A stretch of 64,000 nt of DNA from Actinomycetes bacterium (GCA_021778895.1 JAJYBR010000001.1:1-64000), one strand, 5' to 3'. Shown: positions 1 through 8,515, counted from the first letter of the stretch. Numbers and translations: made by a program. The notes: generated by a model not told the origin, from the letters alone.

Positions 1-600
1 CCGGACCTCGAGGCGCTGGCGCGCGCGGGCTGCTCGCAGGCCGACCTCGAGGCGCTGGCCGCCGCCGGCGCCCTGGACGCCTTCGGCCCCTCGCGCCGGG
101 CGCTGACGTGGCTGGCCGCGGCCGCCGCCCAGTCGGCGCCCGATCGCCTGCCCGGGGTCATCACCGGGCAGGCCGTCCCGCCCCTGGTGCCCCCGACGCC
201 CGTCGAGCGCCTGGCCGACGACCTCTGGTCACTGGGCCTGACCACCGAAGCCACGGCCCTCGAGATGCTGCGCCCGCAGCTGCGCGCCCGGGGCATCGTC
301 ACGGCGGCCTCGCTGCCCGCGGCCGAGGCGACGCGCGTGCGGGTGGCCGGCGTGGTCACGCACCGCCAGCACCCCGAGACCGCCCGCGGCGCGGTCTTCG
401 TGAACCTCGAGGACGAGACCGGTCACGTCAACGTCATCTTCTCGCGCGGGGCCTGGGCGCGCTTCTCCCGCGTCGCAGCGCACGCTCCCGCGCTCATCGT
501 GGGCGGGTCGCTCGAGCGCGGCTCGGGCACGGTGGCGTTGATCGCCGAGCGGGTCGAGCGCCTCGAGGCGCTGGCCGCTCCGGCGCGCGACTGGCGCTAG
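1..600 (+). CDS. dnaE2: Error-prone DNA polymerase III alpha subunit DnaE2 (ImuC), C-terminal part
   Basis: The reading frame is open from base 1 and gives about 199 residues, the tail of a much longer protein cut by the window edge. It begins with a helix-hairpin-helix-like stretch (LEALAAAGALDAFG) and continues with the typical DnaE2 linker LPGVITGQAVPPL. It ends in an OB-fold nucleic-acid-binding domain with VTHRQHPETARG and VNLEDETGHVNVI, which are hallmarks of the DnaE2 branch rather than replicative DnaE1. In actinobacteria DnaE2 does translesion synthesis with ImuA'/ImuB in the SOS response. The catalytic PHP and polymerase domains are outside the window. The stop overlaps the stop of the convergent gene at 597. 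Confidence 0.9.
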   Translation, partial: PDLEALARAGCSQADLEALAAAGALDAFGPSRRALTWLAAAAAQSAPDRLPGVITGQAVPPLVPPTPVERLADDLWSLGLTTEATALEMLRPQLRARGIVTAASLPAAEATRVRVAGVVTHRQHPETARGAVFVNLEDETGHVNVIFSRGAWARFSRVAAHAPALIVGGSLERGSGTVALIAERVERLEALAAPARDWR

Positions 601-1439
601 CGCTCGACGAAGACGTGCTCGGGCCGCTCGCCGAGCTCGACCTGCAAGCGCACGTCCATCTGCACCAGGGCCAGGTCGTCGGGGTGCGTGACGCCCACGC
701 AGCGCGACGTCGTGGGCACCACGTCGAAGCGCAGCGGGTGGTGGTGCAGGATCGAGCCCACGAAGATCGGCAGCAGGGCCTCGGCCTTGGTGCTGAAGTC
801 GAAGGAGGCCAGGTACCCCTCGAGCAGCGCCCGCAGCGGCGCCTGGAAGCCCCACAGGTTCATCGACACGATCGTGTCGGGCTCGAGGAAGACCGGGGAG
901 AGGCCGTCCTCGGCCACGAAGCCGTCGGGCGAGTCGTGGACCTGGCGGCGCTCGACGATGTCGGTGAGGTGCCCGTTGACCACGTTGCACACGCCGCGCG
1001 ACACCGGCAGGTCCCCCACGACGGCGCGGTCCAGGTGGAACCCGATGAGGCAGCTGGTCGTCCGGGTGCGCAGGTGCTGGGCCAGCAGGCTCAGGGCCTC
1101 GCGGCCGTAGAGGTCGTCGGCGTTGGCGACCGCGAAGGGGTCGTCGGGTGCCAGGGCGTCGAAGGCGGCACAGGTGGCCGACACCGTCCCCAGGGGGCGC
1201 TCTTGGACCACGAACTCGACGGGCCAGCTCGTGGGCCACGCGGCGCGCACGTGGGCGCGCACCTCGTCGCCCGTGGTCGGGTTCACGACGACCACCAGGC
1301 GGGTGAAGCCGGCGGCGAACGCGTCGGAGGCGATGAGGTCGATCACGGCCTCGCCGTGGATGCCGACCGGCGCCAGGGGCTTCAGCCCGCCGTAGCGGCG
1401 GGCGCGTCCGGCGGCCAGGATGATCAGGGGGAGCGTCAT
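597..1439 (-). CDS. Sugar-phosphate nucleotidyltransferase-like protein (NTP_transferase fold)
   Basis: The 280-residue product opens with LPLIILAAGRARRYGGLKPLAPVG, the glycine-rich nucleotide-binding signature of the GT-A nucleotidyltransferase fold (GlmU/MobA/RmlA type). The motif VANADDLYG supplies the metal-binding acidic pair. The substrate cannot be read from the sequence. The ATG at 1439 was chosen over an upstream GTG/ATG because it forms an ATGA overlap with the stop of fabH, so the two genes are probably translationally coupled. No hexapeptide-repeat acyltransferase domain is present, so this is not a complete GlmU. A role in cell-envelope sugar metabolism is inference only. Confidence 0.75.
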   Translation of the reverse strand: MTLPLIILAAGRARRYGGLKPLAPVGIHGEAVIDLIASDAFAAGFTRLVVVVNPTTGDEVRAHVRAAWPTSWPVEFVVQERPLGTVSATCAAFDALAPDDPFAVANADDLYGREALSLLAQHLRTRTTSCLIGFHLDRAVVGDLPVSRGVCNVVNGHLTDIVERRQVHDSPDGFVAEDGLSPVFLEPDTIVSMNLWGFQAPLRALLEGYLASFDFSTKAEALLPIFVGSILHHHPLRFDVVPTTSRCVGVTHPDDLALVQMDVRLQVELGERPEHVFVER

Positions 1440-2356
1440 GACCAGCGCACCACCGCGCTCGCCCACGTCATGCCGGCGCCGAAGCCCGTCACCAGGGCGT
1501 AGTCGCCCGGGTGCACGCGGCCCGACTCGATGGCGTCGACCATGGCCAGGGGGATCGAGGAGCTCGACGTGTTGCCGTAGCGGTCCAGGACGACGACGGC
1601 CCGCTCCATCTCGATCCCCAGGCGCTGGGTCGCGGCCTGGATGATCCGGATGTTGGCCTGGTGGGGCACGACCAGGTTGATCTGGTCGGCCTTGACGTCG
1701 GCGTCGGCCATCGCCTGCTCGGCCGACTGCACGACGACGCGCACGGCGCGGCGGAACACCTCGCGGCCGTCCATCTGGAAGTAGCCGCCGTGCTCGCAGG
1801 TCAGCAGGTCGGCGGCGGTCCCGTCGGCACCCAGGGAGAAGGAGAGCAGGTCGGTGCCGGTCGCGTCGTACTCCAGGACGACGGCACCCGCGCCGTCACC
1901 CAGGAGGACCGCCATGTTGCGGTCCGTCCAGTCGACCCAGCGCGTCAGGTTCTCAGTGCCGATGACCAGGATGCGGCGCTGACCGGTCTCGAGCAGCCCG
2001 TACGCGGTGCGCAGGGCGTAGACGAACCCGCTGCAGGCGCCGTTCAGGTCCATGGCCGGGCAGGTCAGCCCCATCTCGGCCGCGATCAGGGGCGCGGTGG
2101 CCGGCGTGATGCGGTCGGGGGTGGTCGTGGCCACGACCAGGAAGTCGATGTCGCCCACGCCCACGCCGGTCGCGGCCAGGGCCCGCTGGCCCGCCAGCAC
2201 GCCCAGGGACTTGGCGGTGCCGCCGACGCGCCGCTCGCGGATGCCGGTGCGCTCGGTGATCCAGGCGTCCGAGGTGTCCAAGGTGAGCGACAGCTCGTCA
2301 TTGGTGACGACGCGGTCGGGAACAGCCGATCCCCACCCGCGGAAGCGCACGCCCAT
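1436..2356 (-). CDS. fabH: 3-oxoacyl-ACP synthase III (KAS III, FabH)
   Basis: This enzyme condenses acyl-CoA with malonyl-ACP to start fatty-acid synthesis in the cytoplasm. The 306-residue product is of normal FabH length. It has the complete Cys-His-Asn triad: Cys108 in DLNGACSGF, His232 in PHQANIR and Asn262 in GNTSSSSIP. The loop GDGAGAVV is also canonical. On the minus strand a TAGACT -10 box (2393-2398) lies about 36 bases upstream of the ATG, so this gene has a short leader. It overlaps the nucleotidyltransferase downstream by four bases. No other fab genes are adjacent, so it may be a second KAS III serving a special product rather than the main one. Confidence 0.9.
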   Translation of the reverse strand: MGVRFRGWGSAVPDRVVTNDELSLTLDTSDAWITERTGIRERRVGGTAKSLGVLAGQRALAATGVGVGDIDFLVVATTTPDRITPATAPLIAAEMGLTCPAMDLNGACSGFVYALRTAYGLLETGQRRILVIGTENLTRWVDWTDRNMAVLLGDGAGAVVLEYDATGTDLLSFSLGADGTAADLLTCEHGGYFQMDGREVFRRAVRVVVQSAEQAMADADVKADQINLVVPHQANIRIIQAATQRLGIEMERAVVVLDRYGNTSSSSIPLAMVDAIESGRVHPGDYALVTGFGAGMTWASAVVRWS

Positions 2357-2406
2357 GCGACTGCCCCTTACTCTCGACGCCGGATTAGGGCCAGTCTAGG
2401 CGCGCC

Positions 2407-2811
2407 TCACTCGCGACCGGGGACGGGAAGGACCTGCAGCGTGCAGCGGGCCACGCTGATCAGGCGGTTCTCGTCGTCGCGCAGCTCGATGCCCCACACG
2501 TGCACGCGGCGGCCCTTGCGGATCGGCGTGGCGGTCGCGGTGAGGGTCCCCGCGGTCATCGAGCGCAGGTGCGAGCAGTTGAGGTCGGTGCCCACGACGA
2601 GCTCGTCGGAGCCCACGCTCAGGCCCCCGCCGAAGGACGCCGCACCCTCGGCGAGCAGCGCGGACACCCCGCCGTGGAGCAGGCCGTAGGGCTGGTGGAG
2701 CCGCTCGGTGACCTCCACGCGCAAGACGACGCGCTCGGGGGACGCCTCGACGACCTCGACGCCGAGCAGGTCGTGGACGGTGGGGCGCTGGGTGAAGGCG
2801 GGCAGGTCCAT
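2407..2811 (-). CDS. PaaI/YdiI-type hotdog-fold acyl-CoA thioesterase
   Basis: This is a single hotdog domain of 134 residues, the usual length for the 4HBT/PaaI family. The motif [19 protein letters not shown] carries the HGG turn and the glutamate on the central helix that is catalytic in this family. DLNCSHLR and [13 protein letters not shown] match the later strands. Members hydrolyse acyl-CoAs such as phenylacetyl-CoA or 1,4-dihydroxy-2-naphthoyl-CoA; the substrate here is unknown. The gene is transcribed away from the threonine aldolase start, with only about 36 bases between the two start codons. Confidence 0.85.
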   Translation of the reverse strand: MDLPAFTQRPTVHDLLGVEVVEASPERVVLRVEVTERLHQPYGLLHGGVSALLAEGAASFGGGLSVGSDELVVGTDLNCSHLRSMTAGTLTATATPIRKGRRVHVWGIELRDDENRLISVARCTLQVLPVPGRE

Positions 2812-2834
2812 CGGCCCATCCTACGAGGGGTGAC

Positions 2835-2840
2835 TAGCCT
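2835..2840 (+). promoter_or_regulatory. -10 box TAGCCT of a leaderless promoter (threonine aldolase)
   Basis: TAGCCT ends seven bases before the GTG at 2848. Transcription starting 6-8 bases after the box would begin at the start codon itself. No -35 element is obvious. Confidence 0.6.
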
Positions 2841-2847
2841 GCCTTCG

Positions 2848-3861
2848 GTGAGGCCCGTCGACCTGCGCAGTGACACCGTGACTCGTCCGACCGCGGCCAT
2901 GCGCGCCGCCATGGCGGCGGCCGAGGTGGGCGACGACGGCTACGGCGAGGACCCCACCGTCAACGCCCTGGAGGCCCGCGCCGCCGCGATCCTGGGCAAG
3001 CCGGCCGCGGTCTTCGTGCCCTCGGGGGTGATGGCCAACCAGATGGCCATGCGCGTGCTGACGCGCCCGGGGGACGTCGTGATCGCCGGGGCCAACCACC
3101 ACCTCGTCGACTTCGAGATGGGCGCCTCGGCGCGCAACGCGCTGGTCCAGTTCGCGACGCTCCCCGACGCCGACGGGCGCCTGCACCTCGCCGACGTCTT
3201 GGAGCGGCTCGACGCCGAGGGCGACCACCGCGCCGTCGTGGGGGCGATCGCCGTCGAGGACACCCACATGGCCTCGGGCGGCACGCCCTGGGACCTGGCC
3301 GACCTGCGCGCCCTGGCGGCGGCGGTGGACCGCCCGATCCACCTCGACGGAGCCCGGCTGTTCAACGCCGCCGTGGCGACGGGGACCCCGGCCGCGGACA
3401 TCGCGGCCGGTGCCACCACCGTGATGGTGTGCCTCTCCAAGGGCCTGGGCGCCCCGGTCGGCTCGATCCTCGCGGGACCCGAGGACCTGATGGCGCGCGC
3501 CCGCACCGAGCGCAAGCGCCTGGGAGGCGCGATGCGCCAGGCCGGGATCCTGGCCGCAGCCGGACTGGTGGCCCTGGACACGATGGTCGAGCGGCTGGCC
3601 GAGGACCACCGGCGCGCGCGCGTGCTGGCCGACGCGGTCGCCGCGGCCTTCCCCGAGTCGGGCTACGACCCGGCGACGTGTCGCACCAACATGGTCGTCT
3701 TCACGCACCCGGCGGCGCGCACGCTGGTCGACGAGCTGGCCTCAGCCGGCGTGCTGGCCGGCACCCTGGGCCCGCGCGTCGTGCGCCTGGTGACGCACCT
3801 CGACGTCAGCGACGACGACCTCGACGTGGCGCTCGACGTCCTCGCGCGCGGGCGACGTTGA
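2848..3861 (+). CDS. ltaE: Low-specificity L-threonine aldolase (PLP-dependent)
   Basis: This enzyme cleaves L-threonine/allo-threonine to glycine and acetaldehyde. The 337-residue product starts [15 protein letters not shown], the conserved N-terminus of the beta-eliminating lyase/threonine aldolase family. It also has [15 protein letters not shown] and the PLP lysine Lys198 in [14 protein letters not shown], with [10 protein letters not shown] upstream for cofactor binding. The GTG at 2848 was chosen because it places the conserved N-terminus at residue 1 and sits seven bases after a TAGCCT box; the longer upstream frame is not family-like. It stands alone between the thioesterase and the MgtE-like gene. 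Confidence 0.9.
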   Translation: MRPVDLRSDTVTRPTAAMRAAMAAAEVGDDGYGEDPTVNALEARAAAILGKPAAVFVPSGVMANQMAMRVLTRPGDVVIAGANHHLVDFEMGASARNALVQFATLPDADGRLHLADVLERLDAEGDHRAVVGAIAVEDTHMASGGTPWDLADLRALAAAVDRPIHLDGARLFNAAVATGTPAADIAAGATTVMVCLSKGLGAPVGSILAGPEDLMARARTERKRLGGAMRQAGILAAAGLVALDTMVERLAEDHRRARVLADAVAAAFPESGYDPATCRTNMVVFTHPAARTLVDELASAGVLAGTLGPRVVRLVTHLDVSDDDLDVALDVLARGRR

Positions 3862-3916
3862 CCGCCCTGGTCGCGCGGGGGGACCGGCCGGGCTAGCGTT
3901 GGGACGGAGTCCCCTG

Positions 3917-5143
3917 ATGAGCGACGTCCAGCACCTCTCAACCTTCCTGCGCCGTCCCATCGTGGGACGGGACGGCGACCGGATCGGACGCGTCCAGGAC
4001 CTGGTCGCGCGCCTCGGCGACGACGTCCACCCGCCGCTGGTGGGCGCGGTGATCCGCATCGAGGGCCGCGACCTGTTCGTCCCGGCGCGCAAGCTGACGG
4101 GCTGGGAGGACGGCGCCTTGCAGCTGACGGGGCGGCGCGTCGACCTGCGCAAGTTCGAGCGGCGCCCCGGCGAGTTGCTGGTGGCGGGCGACCTTCTGGC
4201 CCACAACCTGATCAACCTGGTCCGGGGGCGCCTGGTGCGCGCCCACGACATCGAGCTGGCCCAGGTGGGCGGGGTCTGGGCCGTGGTGGGCGTCAATCCC
4301 CGCCGGGCCGGCCACCACGGGGGCGCCACGACGGTCATCGACTTCGCCGCGATCCAGCCCTTCGTGAGCCACGTCCCCACGGCCCGCCTGCGCATCCCGT
4401 ACCGCAAGCTGGCCCGCCTCCACCCGGCCCTGATCGCCGACCTGGTCGAGCAGGCCAGCCACGAGGAGGGCGAGGAGATCATCGAGGCGGTGGGCCAGGA
4501 CCGCGAGCTCGAGGCCGACGTGTTCGAGGAGCTCGACACCACCCACCAGCTCGAGTTCATCGAGGACCGCACTGACGCCGACGCGGCGCGCCTCCTGGCG
4601 CGCATGGAGCCCGACAACGCCGCCGACCTGATCACCGAGATCGACCAGGATCGCCGGCGGGCCATCCTCGAGGGGCTGCCCGAGGCCCAGCAGCGCAAGG
4701 TGCGCAACCTGCTCGCCTACAACGCCGACACCGCGGGCGGCCTCATGAGTCCCGACTACGCGGCCGTCCCCGAGACGTGCACCGTCGGCGACGCCCTCGA
4801 GGCGGTTCGCACCGCCGCGGCCCCCGTGGAGGCCCTCCAGACCGTGTTCCTCCTCGACGCGTCGGGCCAGCCAGTCGCGGCCGCGCCGGTCGCCGCCCTG
4901 GTGCGCGCCCGGGCCGGCGACCTGGCCCGCGAGATCGCGACGAGCCCGCTGGCCCACGTGCACCCGCAGTGGGACCTGGCCCAGGTGGCGCGCAAGATGA
5001 GCGACTTCAACCTGACGGTCATGCCGGTCGTGGACGAGTCGCACCACGGCATGCTCGGCGTGATCACGGTCGACGACCTGCTCGAGGAGCTCCTGCCCCA
5101 GGGATGGCGGCGCGAGTTCGGTCCCACGGCGGTGGAGGAGTGA
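3917..5143 (+). CDS. Soluble PRC-barrel / MgtE_N / CBS-pair protein, probable magnesium sensor
   Basis: The 408-residue product has PRC-barrel-like modules over roughly residues 8-160 (for example VGRDGDRIGRVQDLVARL). An MgtE N-terminal superhelix follows at about 170-275 (MEPDNAADLITEIDQDRRRAILEGL). A pair of CBS domains lies at about 275-395 (TVMPVVDESHHGMLGVITVDDLLEELL). The five-helix MgtE transmembrane channel is missing, so it is the cytosolic sensing part alone. MgtE_N/CBS units bind Mg2+ and gate the channel in MgtE. The next gene is an NRAMP-like transporter with a Mg-type site, so a regulatory-subunit role is likely (inference). The ATG at 3917 has GGAG upstream, and a TAGCGT -10 box lies at 3894-3899. 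Confidence 0.8.
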   Translation: MSDVQHLSTFLRRPIVGRDGDRIGRVQDLVARLGDDVHPPLVGAVIRIEGRDLFVPARKLTGWEDGALQLTGRRVDLRKFERRPGELLVAGDLLAHNLINLVRGRLVRAHDIELAQVGGVWAVVGVNPRRAGHHGGATTVIDFAAIQPFVSHVPTARLRIPYRKLARLHPALIADLVEQASHEEGEEIIEAVGQDRELEADVFEELDTTHQLEFIEDRTDADAARLLARMEPDNAADLITEIDQDRRRAILEGLPEAQQRKVRNLLAYNADTAGGLMSPDYAAVPETCTVGDALEAVRTAAAPVEALQTVFLLDASGQPVAAAPVAALVRARAGDLAREIATSPLAHVHPQWDLAQVARKMSDFNLTVMPVVDESHHGMLGVITVDDLLEELLPQGWRREFGPTAVEE

Positions 5144-5293
5144 GCCGCCGCCCCGTTCAAAGGGGGTCCATCTGAAACCCCCGAGTACCAGATCCGTGTC
5201 GCGAAGTAGCCCGTTGCGGCCGCGGTGGGTGCCGTTGGCCTCCTAGCGCCTCGGCCTCGTCGTGGCCGCCCACGACCCAGCCAAGGAGGTGAA
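5144..5293 (+). promoter_or_regulatory. Structured intergenic leader before the NRAMP-like gene
   Basis: This 150-base gap holds a GGGGGT/ACCCCC hairpin with a nine-base loop (5162-5182), perhaps a terminator of the upstream gene although no T-run follows. A GC-rich stretch comes next with possible long-range pairing: GTGGG near 5225 with CCCAC near 5268, and GCGGCC with GGCCGC. A strong AAGGAGG ribosome site lies at 5283-5289. Its position before a metal transporter suggests a metal-sensing leader. I could not match it to the yybP-ykoY or M-box consensus. Confidence 0.35.
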
Positions 5294-6868
5294 GTGGAGC
5301 CCGATCCGAAGACGTCGGCCATTCGTGGTGCCTTTGGCACCATTGCGGCCCACGACACCGGCGATCGCCGGGGGCTTCGCGCGCGCCTGCTGACCCTGCT
5401 GGCCATCATCGGGCCCGGCCTCATCGTGATGGTGGGGGACAACGACGCGGGCGGGGTGTCGACCTACGCCCAGGCTGGCCAGAACTTCGGGTACTCGCTC
5501 CTGTGGACGCTGCCCCTGCTGATCCCCGTGCTGATCGTCAACCAGGAGATGGTGGCGCGCCTCGGCGCAGTGACCGGCGTGGGCCACGGCCGCCTGATCC
5601 GCGAGCGCATCAGCCGCCGCTGGGGCCTGGTGTCGATCTCGTCGATCCTCCTGCTCAACTTCCTCATCATCATCACCGAGTTCATCGGCATCTCCCTGTC
5701 GATGAGCTACTTCGGGGTCTCGCCGACGATCTCGGTCCCCGTGGCCGGCGTGACCCTGTTCGCCGTCACGGCCACCGGGTCGTTCCGGCGCTGGGAGCGC
5801 TTCATGATGCTCTTCGTGGCCACCAACGTCCTGGTGTTCCCGCTCCTGATCCACGCCCACGCGTCGATGGGCGCCATCGCCCACGGGCTGGTCGTCCCCG
5901 GCATCCGCGGCGGGGCCACCTCGGCCAGCGTCCTGCTCATCATCTCGATCATCGGCACGACCGTCGCCCCCTGGCAGCTGTTCTTCCAGGAGAGCAACAT
6001 CGTGGACAAGAAGATCTCGCCGCGCTGGCTCAACTACGAGCGCGCCGACACCATCATCGGCTCGGTCATCGTCGTGGCGGTGGCGACGATCCTGGTGGCC
6101 ACGACGGCGGCCGGCCTGGCGCCCCACGGCGGGGTCAACTCGTACGTCAACGCGCTCTCGGTCGCGCGCGGCCTCCAGCACTTCGTGGGCCCCGACGCCG
6201 GCGCGTTCTTCGCGCTGATCCTCCTCAACGCTTCGGTCGTGGGCGCCGCCACGGTGACACTGGCCTCCAGCTACGCGCTCGGGGACCTCTCGGTGCGCTT
6301 CGCCCAGGGACTCGACCACCCGCTGCGCGAGGCCAAGTCGTTCTACGGAGCCTTCGCCGGCCTGCTGGTGCTCGCGGGGGCGGTGACGCTGCTGCCCGGG
6401 GCCCCGCTCGGCGTGATCGTGCTGGCCGTCCAGGCGCTGAGCGGCCTGATGCTGCCCTCGACGTCGATCATGGTGCTGGTCCTCGCCAACGACCGCGGGG
6501 CGCTGGGACCGTGGGTCAACGCGCGCTGGCTGAACGCGGTGGCCGTGATCATCGTGGCCGCCTTGACCGTGCTCTCGGTCGTGATGATGATCTCCACGCT
6601 CTTCTCGGGGGCGCCCGTCGTGACGCTGCTCGTCGTCTTGAGCGCCGTGGCGGCACTCGCCCTGGTCATCGGCCTGCCGATCGCGCTGCGGCGCGCCCCG
6701 CCACGGCCCGAGGGGGATCGTCTGGAGTGGCGCATGCCCCGCCTGGCCCTGCTCGAGGCGCCGCCGATGACGCGGGCGCGCCGCTGGCTGCTGCGGGCCA
6801 ACGGCATCTACCTGGCGGCCGCCGGCATCCTGCTCCTCGTGCGCGTGATCCAACTGGCGTCAACGTAG
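5294..6868 (+). CDS. NRAMP-family divalent metal transporter, probably magnesium type (NRMT-like)
   Basis: The 524-residue protein has about 11-12 hydrophobic helices and the NRAMP fold (GPGLIVMVG at the start of helix 1). The canonical metal site is altered. DPGN in helix 1 reads DAGG (Asp51 kept, Asn replaced by Gly). The helix 6 MPHN motif reads APWQ (VAPWQLFF), so the transition-metal-selecting methionine is an alanine. Loss of that methionine is the described hallmark of NRAMP-related Mg2+ transporters; the assignment here is inference. The GTG at 5294 is preceded by AAGGAGG. The neighbouring MgtE_N/CBS protein supports a Mg2+ role. The stop codon TAG is also the start of the next gene's -10 box. 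Confidence 0.8.
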   Translation: MEPDPKTSAIRGAFGTIAAHDTGDRRGLRARLLTLLAIIGPGLIVMVGDNDAGGVSTYAQAGQNFGYSLLWTLPLLIPVLIVNQEMVARLGAVTGVGHGRLIRERISRRWGLVSISSILLLNFLIIITEFIGISLSMSYFGVSPTISVPVAGVTLFAVTATGSFRRWERFMMLFVATNVLVFPLLIHAHASMGAIAHGLVVPGIRGGATSASVLLIISIIGTTVAPWQLFFQESNIVDKKISPRWLNYERADTIIGSVIVVAVATILVATTAAGLAPHGGVNSYVNALSVARGLQHFVGPDAGAFFALILLNASVVGAATVTLASSYALGDLSVRFAQGLDHPLREAKSFYGAFAGLLVLAGAVTLLPGAPLGVIVLAVQALSGLMLPSTSIMVLVLANDRGALGPWVNARWLNAVAVIIVAALTVLSVVMMISTLFSGAPVVTLLVVLSAVAALALVIGLPIALRRAPPRPEGDRLEWRMPRLALLEAPPMTRARRWLLRANGIYLAAAGILLLVRVIQLAST

Positions 6869-6871
6869 GGT
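6866..6871 (+). promoter_or_regulatory. -10 box TAGGGT of a leaderless promoter, overlapping a stop codon
   Basis: TAGGGT contains the TAG stop of the NRAMP gene and ends six bases before the ATG at 6878. There is no Shine-Dalgarno sequence in the six-base gap. Confidence 0.6.
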
Positions 6872-6877
6872 CGAGAC

Positions 6878-7699
6878 ATGAGTGCCGTGCCCACGCTGGT
6901 CTGCGTCCACGCGCACCCCGACGACGAGGCGCTGTTCACCTCGGGCGCGTCGCTGCTGGCCGCCCGCCGGGGGCTGGCGACGGTGCTCGTGACCTGCACC
7001 GACGGGCGTTACGGCTTCGATCCGGCCGGCCGGGCCGGCGACGACCCGGCCCACGACGCCGCCGCTACGGCCGAGCGACGGGCGGCCGAGCTGGACCGGG
7101 CGGCCCGTCAGGCCGGCTTCGCGCGGCGGGTGAGCCTGGGCTACGCCGACTCGGGGATGGCCGGATGGGCCAGCGCGGCTGCTCCCAACGCCTTCGCGCG
7201 CGCCGACGTCGCCGCTGTGGGGGCGACGCTGGCCGCGCTCTTCGACGAGGTGGGCGCGACCGTGGTGCTCACCTACGACGAGCGGGGCTTCTACGACCAC
7301 CCCGATCACATCGCGGCCAACGCGGTGACGCGGGCGGCCGTCGCCCGCTCGGCCACGGTGGAGCGCCTCTACTATCGCGTCGTGCCCACCAGCGTGCTGA
7401 CCCGCTTCGTCCCCGACGCCCACGCCCTGGAGGTCTTCTTGCCCGCGTGGGTCCTCGACGCCGGGATCGGCGTGGCCGACGAGCGCGTGACGACGGCCCT
7501 CGACACCACCGCGGTGCTCGACCAGCAGCGCGCCGCCATGGTCTGTCACGCCAGCCAGGTCGACAACGCCGACCTGATCGGGCTGGATCCCGAGATGTTC
7601 ACGCGGCTCTTCGGCACCGAGTACTACGAGCGGGCCTGGAGCCGGCAACCGGCCGCGGGCGACGCCGACGACCTGTTCGGGGGGCTGACGTGGGACTGA
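6878..7699 (+). CDS. PIG-L family deacetylase (MshB/Mca-like), copy 1
   Basis: The 273-residue zinc hydrolase of the LmbE/PIG-L family has the signature CVHAHPDDEALFTSGASL, where the AHPDDE residues bind zinc and act as general base. YDHPDHIAAN supplies the third zinc histidine. In actinobacteria the family includes MshB (GlcNAc-inositol deacetylase of mycothiol synthesis) and Mca (mycothiol conjugate amidase); motifs alone do not separate them. It overlaps the second copy by ten bases. The two proteins share VLVTCTDGRYG and LGYxDSGMxGW, so they look like an in-tandem duplication that later diverged. Confidence 0.85.
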   Translation: MSAVPTLVCVHAHPDDEALFTSGASLLAARRGLATVLVTCTDGRYGFDPAGRAGDDPAHDAAATAERRAAELDRAARQAGFARRVSLGYADSGMAGWASAAAPNAFARADVAAVGATLAALFDEVGATVVLTYDERGFYDHPDHIAANAVTRAAVARSATVERLYYRVVPTSVLTRFVPDAHALEVFLPAWVLDAGIGVADERVTTALDTTAVLDQQRAAMVCHASQVDNADLIGLDPEMFTRLFGTEYYERAWSRQPAAGDADDLFGGLTWD

Positions 7700-8511
7700 C
7701 GGTGCTCGCCGTCCACGCCCATCCCGATGACGAGGTCATGGCGACCGGCGGCGCCCTGCGGCTGCTGGCCGACCAGGGCGTGCGCACCGTGCTGGTGACC
7801 TGCACCGACGGCCGCTACGGGGACGCCCCGGGAGGGATCAAGCCCGGCGAGGCCGGTCACGACCCCGACGCCGTGGCCGCCCTGCGCGCCCGCGAGCTCG
7901 ACGCGGCCGCCGCGGCCCTGGGGATCGCCCGCCTGGTCCGGCTGGGCTACCAGGACTCGGGGATGATGGGCTGGGACCACAACGACGAGCCCGGCGCGTT
8001 CTGGTCCACCCGGGTCGACGAGGCGGCCGACCGCCTGGGCGCGATCCTGCGCGAGGAGGCGCCCCAGGTCGTCGTGACCTACAACGAGATCGGCTTCTAC
8101 GGCCACCCCGACCACATCCAGGCCCACCGGGCCACCCGGGCCGCGCTGGCCGCGCTGGCGGCACCCCCCACCCTCTACTACAACGCGCTGCCCCGGTCGG
8201 CGGCCGAGCGCTGGCGCGAGCAGGAGGCCGGCGACCCCGACGCCGCCGCCCGCGAGGGCGAGGACGGCTTCGATCCCGTGGCCCTGGCCGTGCCCGACGA
8301 GGAGATCGCGGTGGCGATCGACGTGCGCGGGGTCCTGGCGGCCAAGCGGGCCGCGATGGCGGCCCACGCCTCCCAGCTGGCCGACACGCCGTGGCTGGCC
8401 CTCGCGGACGACGCGTTCGCGGCGGCCATGGGCCAGGAGTGGTTCGTGCGCGCTGGCAACCCCCTCGGCTTGACGGGTGTCTCGAGCGACCTCCTGGTCG
8501 GCTACCGGTGA
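7690..8511 (+). CDS. PIG-L family deacetylase (MshB/Mca-like), copy 2
   Basis: This is a 273-residue paralogue of the preceding gene. It starts at the GTG of the sequence GACGTGGGACTGA, inside the end of copy 1, which implies translational coupling. It has VHAHPDDEVMATGGAL for the zinc site and FYGHPDHIQAH for the third histidine. The C-terminal part (AMGQEWFVRAG) resembles Mca/MshB enzymes. One copy may be MshB and the other Mca, which would make this a small mycothiol-related pair (inference). The central segment DPDAAAREGEDGFDPVALAV is absent from copy 1, showing they are not redundant recent copies. Confidence 0.85.
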   Translation: MGLTVLAVHAHPDDEVMATGGALRLLADQGVRTVLVTCTDGRYGDAPGGIKPGEAGHDPDAVAALRARELDAAAAALGIARLVRLGYQDSGMMGWDHNDEPGAFWSTRVDEAADRLGAILREEAPQVVVTYNEIGFYGHPDHIQAHRATRAALAALAAPPTLYYNALPRSAAERWREQEAGDPDAAAREGEDGFDPVALAVPDEEIAVAIDVRGVLAAKRAAMAAHASQLADTPWLALADDAFAAAMGQEWFVRAGNPLGLTGVSSDLLVGYR

Positions 8512-8515
8512 TCGG

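Noticed and set aside
5144-5293. yybP-ykoY manganese riboswitch or M-box before the transporter
   Set aside because: The conserved cores of those classes are not visible; reported only as an unassigned structured leader.
5503-8511. Very long plus-strand open frame ahead of the second PIG-L gene
   Set aside because: Its first two thirds are Arg/Pro/Gly-rich shadow translation over the NRAMP and first PIG-L genes; only the part from 7690 is family-like.
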